Source: Chitinophaga pinensis (GTDB lineage Bacteria; Bacteroidota; Bacteroidia; Flavobacteriales_D; Crocinitomicaceae). From it: a DNA stretch of 6,244 nt. Both the position numbers and the translations under genes were made by a program. The stretch lies in the NCBI GenBank assembly GCA_945861175.1, contig CAMATR010000120.1, positions 1 to 6,244 of the forward strand, read 5' to 3'. A model generated the notes under the pieces. It did not search any database. It saw only the letters and a program-made list of their open reading frames with translations, and was not told the DNA's origin. Shown one piece after another: positions 1 through 6,244 of the stretch. The first letter of the stretch is position 1. Each line of letters starts with the position of its first letter.

Positions 1-185
1 AATACATGATCTAAAGATTCTCCCCTAAATTTCGCCGCTTGAACAAATATCTCTAAATTTTGCACAATGGAAGGTTGTCCTGCAAAATCACTTAAAGTCT
101 TTGGACGTAAAACCTTGTCGTATTCCTGGTCGGAATTCTGTGCAGCTTCTCCTTTGTAATCGAATGATTCGTCCATTTCAGTCAT
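1..185 (-). CDS. ruvB: Holliday junction branch-migration helicase RuvB, N-terminal fragment (3' end beyond the window)
   Basis: RuvB is the AAA+ motor that, with RuvA, drives branch migration of Holliday junctions in recombinational repair, in the cytoplasm. Only about the first 61 residues are visible. After an acidic, poorly conserved leader, the fragment carries the family's N-terminal signature: LRPKTLSDFAGQ at about residues 22-33, then a helix containing NLEIFVQAAKFRGESLDHV, which in full-length RuvB leads directly to the Walker A loop. That loop lies past the left edge and cannot be checked. I chose the ATG at 183-185. A second in-frame ATG at 174-176 is an equally possible start, because neither has a clear ribosome-binding site; the frame upstream is open to a stop at 234-236 but offers no earlier ATG. 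The gene follows coxA on the same strand, separated by a terminator-like hairpin. Family assignment is confident; the exact start is not. Confidence 0.93.
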   Translation of the reverse strand, partial: MTEMDESFDYKGEAAQNSDQEYDKVLRPKTLSDFAGQPSIVQNLEIFVQAAKFRGESLDHV

Positions 186-190
186 ACTTA

Positions 191-198
191 CAAAAATA
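191..198 (-). promoter_or_regulatory. Possible Bacteroidota -7 promoter element (TAnnTTTG) for ruvB
   Basis: On the minus strand this reads TATTTTTG, an exact match to the TAnnTTTG -7 element used by the Bacteroidota primary sigma factor. It lies five bases before the first ruvB ATG. A start site the usual few bases downstream would fall at or next to that ATG, giving a leaderless mRNA, or a very short leader if the ATG at 174-176 is used. I see no TTG at the expected -33 spacing, where the terminator stem lies. The match may be chance in T-rich terminator sequence, so this is a weak call. Confidence 0.22.
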
Positions 199-200
199 CA

Positions 201-227
201 AAAGCCTTCTGTTTGACAGAAGGCTTT
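201..227 (-). terminator. Rho-independent terminator after coxA
   Basis: A perfect 11-bp inverted repeat (AAAGCCTTCTG / CAGAAGGCTTT) encloses the five-base loop TTTGA; a further T-A pair would extend the stem to 12 bp with a three-base loop. On the minus strand the stem is followed by the T-rich run TGTATTTTTG. It starts 22 bases after the coxA stop codon and is the only strong hairpin I see between genes, so it most likely ends the act-cox transcript. The plus-strand reading is also followed by a T-rich stretch, but no plus-strand gene needs terminating there. Confidence 0.88.
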
Positions 228-249
228 ATACTTTTATTTCAGTAAGTTA

Positions 250-2070
250 CTAATGTTCTTCCTCCCCTTCGGCTAAAGGAACATTTTGAGGAATAAAATC
301 TTGATCTGCTCCTGGTTTTGAGTAGTCATAGGGCCATCTATGAACAGTTGGCAATTCACCTGGCCAGTTACCATGTATGTGCTCTACTGGGGCTGTCCAT
401 TCCAATGTCGTCGAATTCCAAGGGTTTTGAGGTGCTTTTGGACCTCTATATATGCTGTAGAAAAAGTTGAATAAGAATAATAATTGCCCCAATGCAGCAA
501 ATATTGCAAATCCGGTTACAATAACATTTAAATCCATAATCATTTCGTATGAATTTGTATCGAATTCGTTGTAAACAGAATAATCATAATAACGACGAGG
601 CGCACCGGCTAGTCCCACAAAGTGCATTGGGAAAAACACACCATATGCTCCAATTATTGTAATCCAGAAATGAATGTAGCCTAATCGAGTATTAAGCATC
701 CTTCCATACATTTTAGGAAACCAATGATAAACCCCCGCAAACATTCCGAATACAGCTGACATACCCATTACTATATGGAAATGCGCTACCACAAAATAAG
801 TGTCATGAATAGCAATATCCAACGCTGAATCAGCAAGTATAATACCGGTAACTCCTCCGGAAATGAACGTTGATACCAATCCTATAGCGAAGAGCATAGC
901 CGGAGTGAGGACTAAAGAACCTCTCCAAAGTGTTGTAATGTAATTGAATACTTTTACAGCTGAAGGTATCGCAATAAGTAAGGTAGTAAAAACAAACACA
1001 CTACCCAAAAATGGATTCATACCCGTAATAAACATGTGGTGTCCCCAAACTATAAAAGAAAGGAAACCAATTGCTAGTATGGAGCCAATCATAGCTTTGT
1101 ACCCAAAAATTGGCTTACGAGAATTGGTTGCTATAATCTCTGAAGACAAGCCAAGAGCAGGTAACAATACGATATAAACTTCCGGGTGACCTAAGAACCA
1201 AAACAAGTGCTGAAATAGAATAGGTGAACCACCATGATTTGTCAGCATTTCACCTCCTACAATAATATCAGAAAGAAAAAAACTTGTCCCCGCTAATCGA
1301 TCCATTATGAGCAATAATGCCGCTGACAAAAGAACTGGGAAAGAAAGAACACCAAGAACAGCAGTTACGAAAAACGCCCAAATAGTTAATGGCATTCTAG
1401 TCATTGTCATACCTTTCGTACGCAAGTTAAGGACTGTTACGATGTAATTTAACGAACCAATCAATGAGCCTGCAATAAAAATAGCCATTGAGAATAACCA
1501 CATAGTCATCCCTAAGCCATTACCAGAAATTGCTTGGGGAAGTGCGGATAGTGGCGGATAAACTGTCCATCCTGCCATAGCCGGGCCTGTCTCAATAAAT
1601 AAAGAAACAAACATGATTATTGAAGAGAGACAGAAAAACCAAAAGGATAACATATTCAAAAAACCTGAAGCCATGTCTCGAGCCCCAAGCTGTAATGGAA
1701 TTAAAATATTAGAAAAGGTTCCAGAAAGACCCCCTGTTAGCAGGAAGAATACCATTATAGTACCATGAATTGTAACTAACCCAAGGTACATGTCTTCTTT
1801 TAAAACTCCTCCAGGAGCCCATGTCTCTCCTAGAAAAAAGGAAACGAAGTCAGAGCCTTCACCTGGCCATGCCAATTGAATTCTAAAAAGAATAGATAAA
1901 AGCATTGCTACTATTCCCATAAAGGTCGCAGTAATTAAAAACTGCTTTCCTATCATTTTATGATCTTCACTAAAGATATACTTGGATACAAAACTTTCCT
2001 CATGGTGCCCATGATCATGATGTCCATGTGCCTCATTGTGTCCGTGTGAATCGTGCGATACTGCCGCCAT
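250..2070 (-). CDS. coxA: Cytochrome c oxidase subunit I (aa3-type, A1 family)
   Basis: This is the catalytic haem-copper subunit of the terminal oxidase. It takes electrons from CuA, reduces O2 to water and pumps protons across the inner membrane. The 606 residues form about twelve membrane helices between residues 42 and 537. The metal ligands are all present: H102 and H432 for low-spin haem a, H430 for haem a3, and H295, H344 and H345 for CuB, with Y299 placed for the His-Tyr cross-link (GHPEVY, 294-299). Proton channels are intact: D132, N121, N139 and E297 for the D channel, K373 for the K channel. These mark an A1-type proton pump. PRRYYDY (491-497) is the usual haem-propionate region. 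The N-terminus is unusual: nine of residues 6-23 are His. The gene starts 25 bases after coxB and ends the operon before a terminator. No subunit III gene follows. Confidence 0.98.
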   Translation of the reverse strand: MAAVSHDSHGHNEAHGHHDHGHHEESFVSKYIFSEDHKMIGKQFLITATFMGIVAMLLSILFRIQLAWPGEGSDFVSFFLGETWAPGGVLKEDMYLGLVTIHGTIMVFFLLTGGLSGTFSNILIPLQLGARDMASGFLNMLSFWFFCLSSIIMFVSLFIETGPAMAGWTVYPPLSALPQAISGNGLGMTMWLFSMAIFIAGSLIGSLNYIVTVLNLRTKGMTMTRMPLTIWAFFVTAVLGVLSFPVLLSAALLLIMDRLAGTSFFLSDIIVGGEMLTNHGGSPILFQHLFWFLGHPEVYIVLLPALGLSSEIIATNSRKPIFGYKAMIGSILAIGFLSFIVWGHHMFITGMNPFLGSVFVFTTLLIAIPSAVKVFNYITTLWRGSLVLTPAMLFAIGLVSTFISGGVTGIILADSALDIAIHDTYFVVAHFHIVMGMSAVFGMFAGVYHWFPKMYGRMLNTRLGYIHFWITIIGAYGVFFPMHFVGLAGAPRRYYDYSVYNEFDTNSYEMIMDLNVIVTGFAIFAALGQLLFLFNFFYSIYRGPKAPQNPWNSTTLEWTAPVEHIHGNWPGELPTVHRWPYDYSKPGADQDFIPQNVPLAEGEEEH

Positions 2071-2095
2071 CTTGTTATTCTTTAAGTATTAATAA

Positions 2096-3355
2096 TTAAT
2101 TCATTGCAACACTTGCCGTGTCTTTTGTTACCATTGTAGAATCAGCACTCATTGCACTTGAAGGTGCGGGTGCTGACGTTGCAGCAAAATAGTTTTCTTT
2201 AAAAGATTTCTTAGAAGATATCCACTTTTTATAATCTTTTTCCTCCAAAACAACAATAATCATTTTCATTTTATAGTGCGCTCCACCGCAAATTTTATTA
2301 CACATCAGCACGTAATTAAACTTAGGGTTATTCATACGCTCACGCATTGCCTTTGTTGTAATATCCGGTGTAAATTTTGTTCTAGTAACCATCCCAGGAA
2401 CTGTATTCATTTGAGCACGGAAATGAGGAAAAAAAGCTGAATGAAGTACATCTTTTGCACGGAAGTTAAATTCATGCTCCTTATTCACGCAAAGATAAAG
2501 TGTATCCTTTTGGATAATATCATCCCAAGCATGCTTATCAATTTTTGAATCATGACGCTCCTTCATTTGATATAACAAACGAATCATTCTTTGTTTGCGA
2601 GATAAGTCTAATTCCATTTTCTCACGATCCTCAGGAATCATCATAAGCCTTTGGTCATTCAACTTATTCTCCAGTTTGTTAATTCCATTTGGACCATTTT
2701 CCATTGCTACGATAGCACTGTCAATTGACTCAGTCGTTAGCAATCCTAATTCATTATTGTCTGTTGTCAATTTATAATCAAATCTCCCTAATTTGTTGTC
2801 TTGCCCGGAGTACCTTGCAGTCCAATCAAATTGTTTCGAGAATAACTCTATACAAATTGACTCATTCGCTGCGTTTGCAGTTGCTTCATTCCATTTCTTC
2901 AATCCTAAAACGATAATCACAGCAAGCACCAAAGCTGGAACTATTGTCCAAATCATTTCCAATTTATTATTGTGTGGGAAGAAATAGGCAGGCACACCTT
3001 CCTTCTTAACATATTTGTATGAAAAGAAAAACAAAAGTGAATTCGTCAGAATAAAAGCTGCAAAGAGTATAATGAAATTTAGATTAAGTAACCAATCTGT
3101 TTCCTTTCCTATGGTTGAGGCAGCTTCGCCGCGACCTGTCCAGCCAAAACGTAACATTAACCAAGCGATAAATATGTACAAGGCTATCATAAAACCAAAC
3201 ATCATTTTTCCGTTTAAGTTATTATCCCTTGTCGATATTTCGTGTTCTCCACGATTTCTCAATTTAGCAGTAAGTTCATAAACTCGCACCAACTGTGCAA
3301 CAGCTATTACTCCTAAAATTATTACGATTAAAGCAATCAATTTACTTACCATCAT
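2096..3355 (-). CDS. coxB: Cytochrome c oxidase subunit II with CuA site, four-helix Bacteroidota form
   Basis: Subunit II receives electrons from cytochrome c at its dinuclear CuA centre, on the periplasmic side, and hands them to haem a in CoxA. The CuA ligands are visible: H305 (in VLHSAFFPHFR), C352, C356, H360 and M363 (CNKICGGAHYKM). W178 in QFDW is the likely electron-entry aromatic. At 419 residues it is much longer than classical subunit II. There are two extra N-terminal hydrophobic helices (about 5-24 and 52-71) before the usual pair (about 90-113 and 133-152). A charged, probably helical insertion of about 75 residues (205-280) interrupts the cupredoxin domain, and the C-terminus (391-419) is rich in Ala, Ser and Thr. 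No haem-c motif is fused, so this is not a caa3-type subunit. Two tandem ATGs begin the gene (3353-3355 and 3350-3352) after an AAAAG leader; the first is used here, and the second is equally plausible. Confidence 0.97.
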   Translation of the reverse strand: MMVSKLIALIVIILGVIAVAQLVRVYELTAKLRNRGEHEISTRDNNLNGKMMFGFMIALYIFIAWLMLRFGWTGRGEAASTIGKETDWLLNLNFIILFAAFILTNSLLFFFSYKYVKKEGVPAYFFPHNNKLEMIWTIVPALVLAVIIVLGLKKWNEATANAANESICIELFSKQFDWTARYSGQDNKLGRFDYKLTTDNNELGLLTTESIDSAIVAMENGPNGINKLENKLNDQRLMMIPEDREKMELDLSRKQRMIRLLYQMKERHDSKIDKHAWDDIIQKDTLYLCVNKEHEFNFRAKDVLHSAFFPHFRAQMNTVPGMVTRTKFTPDITTKAMRERMNNPKFNYVLMCNKICGGAHYKMKMIIVVLEEKDYKKWISSKKSFKENYFAATSAPAPSSAMSADSTMVTKDTASVAMN

Positions 3356-3378
3356 CTTTTATTTAATAGTACTACATT

Positions 3379-4581
3379 TTATATTTCGTGATGAACACTT
3401 TCGTCCAAAAACGGGTGATTTACTGGGGTTAACGGAGCTTTAGTTAGATTATTTAGAATTACTCGGATAAAAAATCCTGCTACCAACAACACCATTCCTA
3501 TTTCTAGTGGGCCAATGCTTGCGTTAGCTCCCAAAGACCCTGCAGAAACCATTATATATACATCCAACCAATGGCCTGCAAGAATTACCAACCCAACAAA
3601 TGTTAAGATTCCAGCATTTCTTTTAGCATCTCTCGACATCAATATTAACATTGGAAAAGCAAAATTTATAAAGAACATTGTAAAGTAAAGGCCCTTAAAG
3701 TTTTCAATACGCATCATGTAATAAGTTACCTCCTCACCAATATTTGCATACCATATCAACATAAATTGAGAAAACCATAAATAAGACCACAGAAAAGAAG
3801 TTGCAAAAGTCCATTTCCCTAAATCGTGAATATGGCTTTCGTTCACTTTAGGCAGATAGCCTAAGTTTTTTAGATAAAGTGTGGTTAAAACTAAAACTAC
3901 CATTGTAGAACACCACATACCAGCAAAAGTGTACCAACCGAATAACGTAGAGAACCAATGTACATCAATTGACATCAACCAATCCCAAGCGGAAGTTGAA
4001 CTAAAAACTGCGAAAAAAACTAAAAAAGTTGCCCCTTTACGATAGTTCTTGAAGTGTAATTCCGTTCCACCTATTCTATCTTCTTCAAGAGATCGCATTC
4101 TAAATCCTCTTAGAAAAATAAAATAAACTCCAAAATACGCAAGTGTTCTTACCCAAAAGAACATTTTATTCAAATAAGTAGATTTTCCCGCTATTATTTC
4201 ATCATAATGGTGTGACTTTGGATCTGTCATAGCAGGATCCATCCATGAATAAATATGAGCCCCATCCATGAATGTTATGGTGAGAAGTACAAGTCCGAGT
4301 ATTGCCATTCCAAATGGAAGAAAACCAGCAACAGCCTCGACAACCCTCTTAACTGAGGCATACCAACCAGTTTCTGTTGCATATTGCAATGCTAGGAAAA
4401 AAAGTGCCCCTAAACCAAGAGCAAAAAAGAAGAACCCATTTATCAAACCATTCGCGAGAAGTCTGGTTTTGAAATGATGATCGCCCATTGTAGTGAACAA
4501 ACCAATAAGTGTTAGCAAGGCCCCTGTTACTATAAGAATCAAGGTTAAACGCTTTGCATTATTTGAAATAGAAAACTCCAT
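3379..4581 (-). CDS. actF: Alternative complex III subunit ActF (quinol:cytochrome c oxidoreductase membrane subunit)
   Basis: ActF is an integral membrane subunit of alternative complex III, the bc1-unrelated menaquinol:cytochrome c oxidoreductase. It is related to the NrfD/PsrC-like subunit ActC. The 400 residues show about ten hydrophobic helices, near 11-30, 43-66, 86-104, 138-157, 184-200, 207-236, 259-279, 297-316, 323-344 and 356-376, with a polar loop around 105-137. Motifs typical of the family as I know it include SAWDWLMSIDVHWFSTLFGWY (part of 197-217), LWFSQFMLIWYANIGEE (268-284) and GHWLDVYI (336-343). Charged and His residues inside helices, such as D200, D206, H208, E283 and H337, are candidates for the proton path proposed for ACIII, but nothing here proves that role. 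The gene starts 21 bases after actE and ends 23 bases before coxB, linking the reductase to the oxidase genes. The start follows a TTTAAAAAG leader. Confidence 0.95.
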   Translation of the reverse strand: MEFSISNNAKRLTLILIVTGALLTLIGLFTTMGDHHFKTRLLANGLINGFFFFALGLGALFFLALQYATETGWYASVKRVVEAVAGFLPFGMAILGLVLLTITFMDGAHIYSWMDPAMTDPKSHHYDEIIAGKSTYLNKMFFWVRTLAYFGVYFIFLRGFRMRSLEEDRIGGTELHFKNYRKGATFLVFFAVFSSTSAWDWLMSIDVHWFSTLFGWYTFAGMWCSTMVVLVLTTLYLKNLGYLPKVNESHIHDLGKWTFATSFLWSYLWFSQFMLIWYANIGEEVTYYMMRIENFKGLYFTMFFINFAFPMLILMSRDAKRNAGILTFVGLVILAGHWLDVYIMVSAGSLGANASIGPLEIGMVLLVAGFFIRVILNNLTKAPLTPVNHPFLDESVHHEI

Positions 4582-4602
4582 CTTTTTAAATGTTCAAAAT
4601 TA

Positions 4603-5346
4603 TTATTTCTTTAAAGTATCAGCAGGCATTGCAGCTGCAACAGCCGTCATCAAACCAGACGCATCAAATTTTCCATATTCTGAATTTTGAAATTTTCGCA
4701 CATAATGAACTAATGTCCAAATTTCTTTTTTGTCTAACAATGAAGAATGAGAACCCATAGCACCTTTACCATAGTAAATGGAATAGAAAATTTGACCATC
4801 CCCAAGACTAGATCTATCTTTATAATTCGGAACGCCAGCATAAGCCCCGCTCAAAACCATTGGGCCATTCCCATCTCCCTTTTCACCATGACAGTGCTGG
4901 CACATTGCCGTGTAAAGCTCTTTCCCTTTTTTGAAAGTTACTTCGGAATTATCAGCTGTCAATTTATAGGGATTACCATCTCCTGCAGCTGCGGTATAAT
5001 CATCTGCTAAAGTAAGATCTGTTCCATATAGCCCGTGAGTTTCTTTAAAGGCAATATTCGCTTTGCGGAAATAAGGCAACATTAACATTACCGTTTCTGA
5101 ATCCTTTCCATAATATGGTATAGCTCCTGATGGCGGTGTTAAAGCTGATTGTTGTAATTTTAAATCTTCGTTGATTCTCCCTCTAACTTCTCCATAATCC
5201 ACATAAACTTCTATGGAGGGGGAGCGGTACATATCCGGCATATACTCCAATCCCGGAGAATCTACATTTGAGGTACAAGAACCAAGAATCAGTGCCGAAA
5301 CCGATACTATTGTAAAACTTGCTAGTGCCTTAAAATTAATTTTCAT
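4603..5346 (-). CDS. actE: Alternative complex III subunit ActE, monohaem cytochrome c lipoprotein
   Basis: ActE is the small cytochrome c of alternative complex III. It sits on the periplasmic face and probably relays electrons from the ActA/ActB side towards the oxidase CuA centre. The protein has 247 residues. Residues 1-24 form a lipoprotein signal: K2, K6, a hydrophobic stretch and the lipobox LGSC, with C24 as the lipidated residue. One haem-c site, CQHCH, spans 149-153 (H153 proximal), and M197 in GKGAMGSH is the likely distal ligand, giving a class I fold over about 136-220. The segment YMPDMYRSPSIEVYVDYG (35-52) before the haem domain is typical of ACIII ActE. Maturation would need the Ccm or Ccs system encoded elsewhere. 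The tail after residue 229 is Ala-rich. The gene lies 44 bases after actD, the widest gap within the operon, and 21 bases before actF; GAAGAG directly abuts the ATG. Confidence 0.95.
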   Translation of the reverse strand: MKINFKALASFTIVSVSALILGSCTSNVDSPGLEYMPDMYRSPSIEVYVDYGEVRGRINEDLKLQQSALTPPSGAIPYYGKDSETVMLMLPYFRKANIAFKETHGLYGTDLTLADDYTAAAGDGNPYKLTADNSEVTFKKGKELYTAMCQHCHGEKGDGNGPMVLSGAYAGVPNYKDRSSLGDGQIFYSIYYGKGAMGSHSSLLDKKEIWTLVHYVRKFQNSEYGKFDASGLMTAVAAAMPADTLKK

Positions 5347-5390
5347 CTCTTCGATCTGTTTTAAATCCGACAGTAAATACTTTCGGTAAA

Positions 5391-5927
5391 CTATTTAATT
5401 TCTTTTTGATCTAATTCTATCAATCCCGTATCCTTTAACATCGCTTCAAGCTCATCAGCTGTGTACTGACTGTTTTCTGATGATCGTACTTCTATAACAA
5501 ATTTGTCATCAGTTGTTCTTGGATCAGGATTCTGTGCGGGAATTCCAGGAAGTGTTTTATTGCGAAGCAAATAGGTAATAGCCATTCCATGAGCAGCACA
5601 TAAAACTGTAAATTCAAATGTTATTGGAATAAACGCAAGCATGTTGTCTAGATAGGTAAAATTAGGTTTGCCTCCAATATTCATGGGCCAATCAACTACC
5701 ATGAAATAACGCATTCCCAAAGTAGCCAGCATTGTCCCGGTAATACCATACATGAAGGCCATTATTCCTAAACGTGTATTTTTAATGCCGATTATTGGAT
5801 CGATTCCATGAATTGGAAATGGAGAAAACACTTCTGAGATTTTAACGCCCTTCGAAACCAACTTCTTAGCGCCATCTTTAAGCACCTCGTCGTCGTCATA
5901 CATTGCATACATTACTTTATCTGACAT
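5391..5927 (-). CDS. actD: Alternative complex III subunit ActD (DUF3341 family)
   Basis: ActD is a small membrane subunit of alternative complex III. Its role is structural or unclear; it carries no cofactor. The 178 residues show the family layout: a cytoplasmic-type N-terminal domain (1-50) starting MYAMYDDDEVLKDGA and containing the motif FSPFPIHGID (34-43), then two membrane helices at about 53-73 and 94-120 joined by a loop with DWPMNIGGKP (79-88), then a polar, acidic C-terminal domain (121-178). The FSPFPIHG motif is the clearest family mark I recognise for DUF3341. No Cys-based haem or metal site is present. It starts 31 bases after the actC stop codon, preceded by an AAAAAAAGAGAC leader three bases from a purine run, which supports the ATG at 5925-5927. 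Length and position between actC and actE match other Bacteroidota ACIII operons. Confidence 0.94.
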   Translation of the reverse strand: MSDKVMYAMYDDDEVLKDGAKKLVSKGVKISEVFSPFPIHGIDPIIGIKNTRLGIMAFMYGITGTMLATLGMRYFMVVDWPMNIGGKPNFTYLDNMLAFIPITFEFTVLCAAHGMAITYLLRNKTLPGIPAQNPDPRTTDDKFVIEVRSSENSQYTADELEAMLKDTGLIELDQKEIK

Positions 5928-5958
5928 GTCTCTTTTTTTAATTCTTTATATTCTTTTA

Positions 5959-6244
5959 CTAATGGTGGCTCGGGGAATTTTTATAGGATTCACCAGAAGA
6001 TTTTAATATAGTTTTCACTTCGTTCAATGCCAATACTGGGAAGTAGCGAGCAAAGAGAAGGAAAAACACAAAAAACAACCCAATTGTTCCAATATAAACA
6101 CCAATATCAATGTGGCTTGGGTAGTGCATACTCCATGCGGCTGGAATATAGTCACGATGTAAAGAGGTAACAATAATCACGTAACGTTCGAACCACATCC
6201 CAATATTTACAACAATTGAAATAATAAAAGTAAATATTAGACTT
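5959..6244 (-). CDS. actC: Alternative complex III subunit ActC, C-terminal fragment (NrfD/PsrC-like; 5' end beyond the window)
   Basis: ActC is the large NrfD/PsrC-like membrane subunit of alternative complex III, thought to contain the menaquinol-oxidising site next to the iron-sulphur subunit ActB. Only the last 94 complete residues are visible. The frame is open through the right edge, so the in-frame ATG at 6196-6198 is internal and not the start. The fragment begins in a hydrophobic helix that ends with VVNIGMWFERYVIIV, followed by a loop with TSLHRDYIPAAWSM, a last membrane helix at about fragment residues 45-73, and a short polar tail ending in SPSHH. The MWFERY..V..LHRDY..A.W pattern is characteristic of NrfD-like ACIII subunits; the family's full length is usually over 400 residues, so most of the gene is missing. 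It lies 31 bases ahead of actD in the same operon. Confidence 0.93.
   Translation of the reverse strand, partial: SLIFTFIISIVVNIGMWFERYVIIVTSLHRDYIPAAWSMHYPSHIDIGVYIGTIGLFFVFFLLFARYFPVLALNEVKTILKSSGESYKNSPSHH

Noticed and set aside
944..1177. Plus-strand open frame of 77 codons inside coxA
   Set aside because: It lies wholly antisense to a coxA region with strict, family-typical residues, has no recognisable domain, and no leader or promoter of its own.
2003..2055. Repetitive-looking ATG/GTG-rich DNA as a tandem repeat
   Set aside because: It is explained by runs of His and Gly codons in the CoxA N-terminus; there is no regular repeat unit at the DNA level.
2595..3281. Four plus-strand open frames of 60-88 codons inside coxB
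   Set aside because: They overlap one another in different frames opposite a well-supported coxB, and their products look like antisense shadows (Ser/Ile-rich, no domain).
4595..4602. TAATTTTG on the minus strand between actE and actF, matching the Bacteroidota -7 element
   Set aside because: There is no TTG at a suitable -33 spacing, it abuts the actE stop codon within a tight operon, and such matches are expected by chance in AT-rich gaps.
4268..5010. Plus-strand open frames opposite actF and actE
   Set aside because: They are antisense to confidently assigned genes, and none has a recognisable motif.
5347..5390. The 44-base gap between actD and actE as a possible regulatory or processing site
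   Set aside because: I found no stable hairpin, no promoter match and no repeat; it is only slightly wider than the other gaps.
6196..6198. ATG as the start of a separate 79-residue gene
   Set aside because: The frame continues upstream without a stop to the window edge and encodes the expected ActC helix, so this ATG is an internal Met.

Overview
The window is a stretch of core respiratory genes from a member of the Bacteroidota, most likely Flavobacteriales or a relative. The evidence is the gene set and order (alternative complex III genes running straight into coxB and coxA), AT-rich DNA, A-rich rather than Shine-Dalgarno leaders in front of start codons, and Bacteroidota-style proteins: a CoxB with four membrane segments and a CoxA with a His-rich N-terminus. 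No genus can be named from this window.

All genes lie on the minus strand and read from right to left: the 3' part of actC (5959-6244, cut by the right edge), actD (5391-5927), actE (4603-5346), actF (3379-4581), coxB (2096-3355) and coxA (250-2070). Gaps between them are only 21-44 bases, so they look like one transcription unit whose promoter, with actA and actB, would lie beyond the right edge. A strong hairpin (201-227) follows coxA and probably ends the transcript. Just after it, still on the minus strand, begins ruvB (1-185, cut by the left edge), a Holliday-junction helicase gene with no functional link to respiration.

Together the products form an electron path. Alternative complex III (ActC and ActF as multi-helix membrane subunits, ActD as a small two-helix subunit, ActE as a lipid-anchored monohaem cytochrome c) oxidises menaquinol and passes electrons to a cytochrome c domain. 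The CuA centre of CoxB takes them up, and CoxA reduces O2 at its haem a3/CuB site while pumping protons. ACIII and an aa3-type oxidase are known to form a physical supercomplex in Flavobacterium johnsoniae, which fits this co-transcribed arrangement. Oxidase subunits III and IV are not in the window.

I see no mobile element, CRISPR array, RNA gene or defence system, and no sign of an undescribed system. The points worth a second look are details: a charged helical insertion and two extra cysteines in the CoxB periplasmic domain, a Glu-to-Lys change inside the CuA loop, the His-rich CoxA N-terminus, and the tight terminator/ruvB-start arrangement. No gene-free stretch is longer than about 65 bases.
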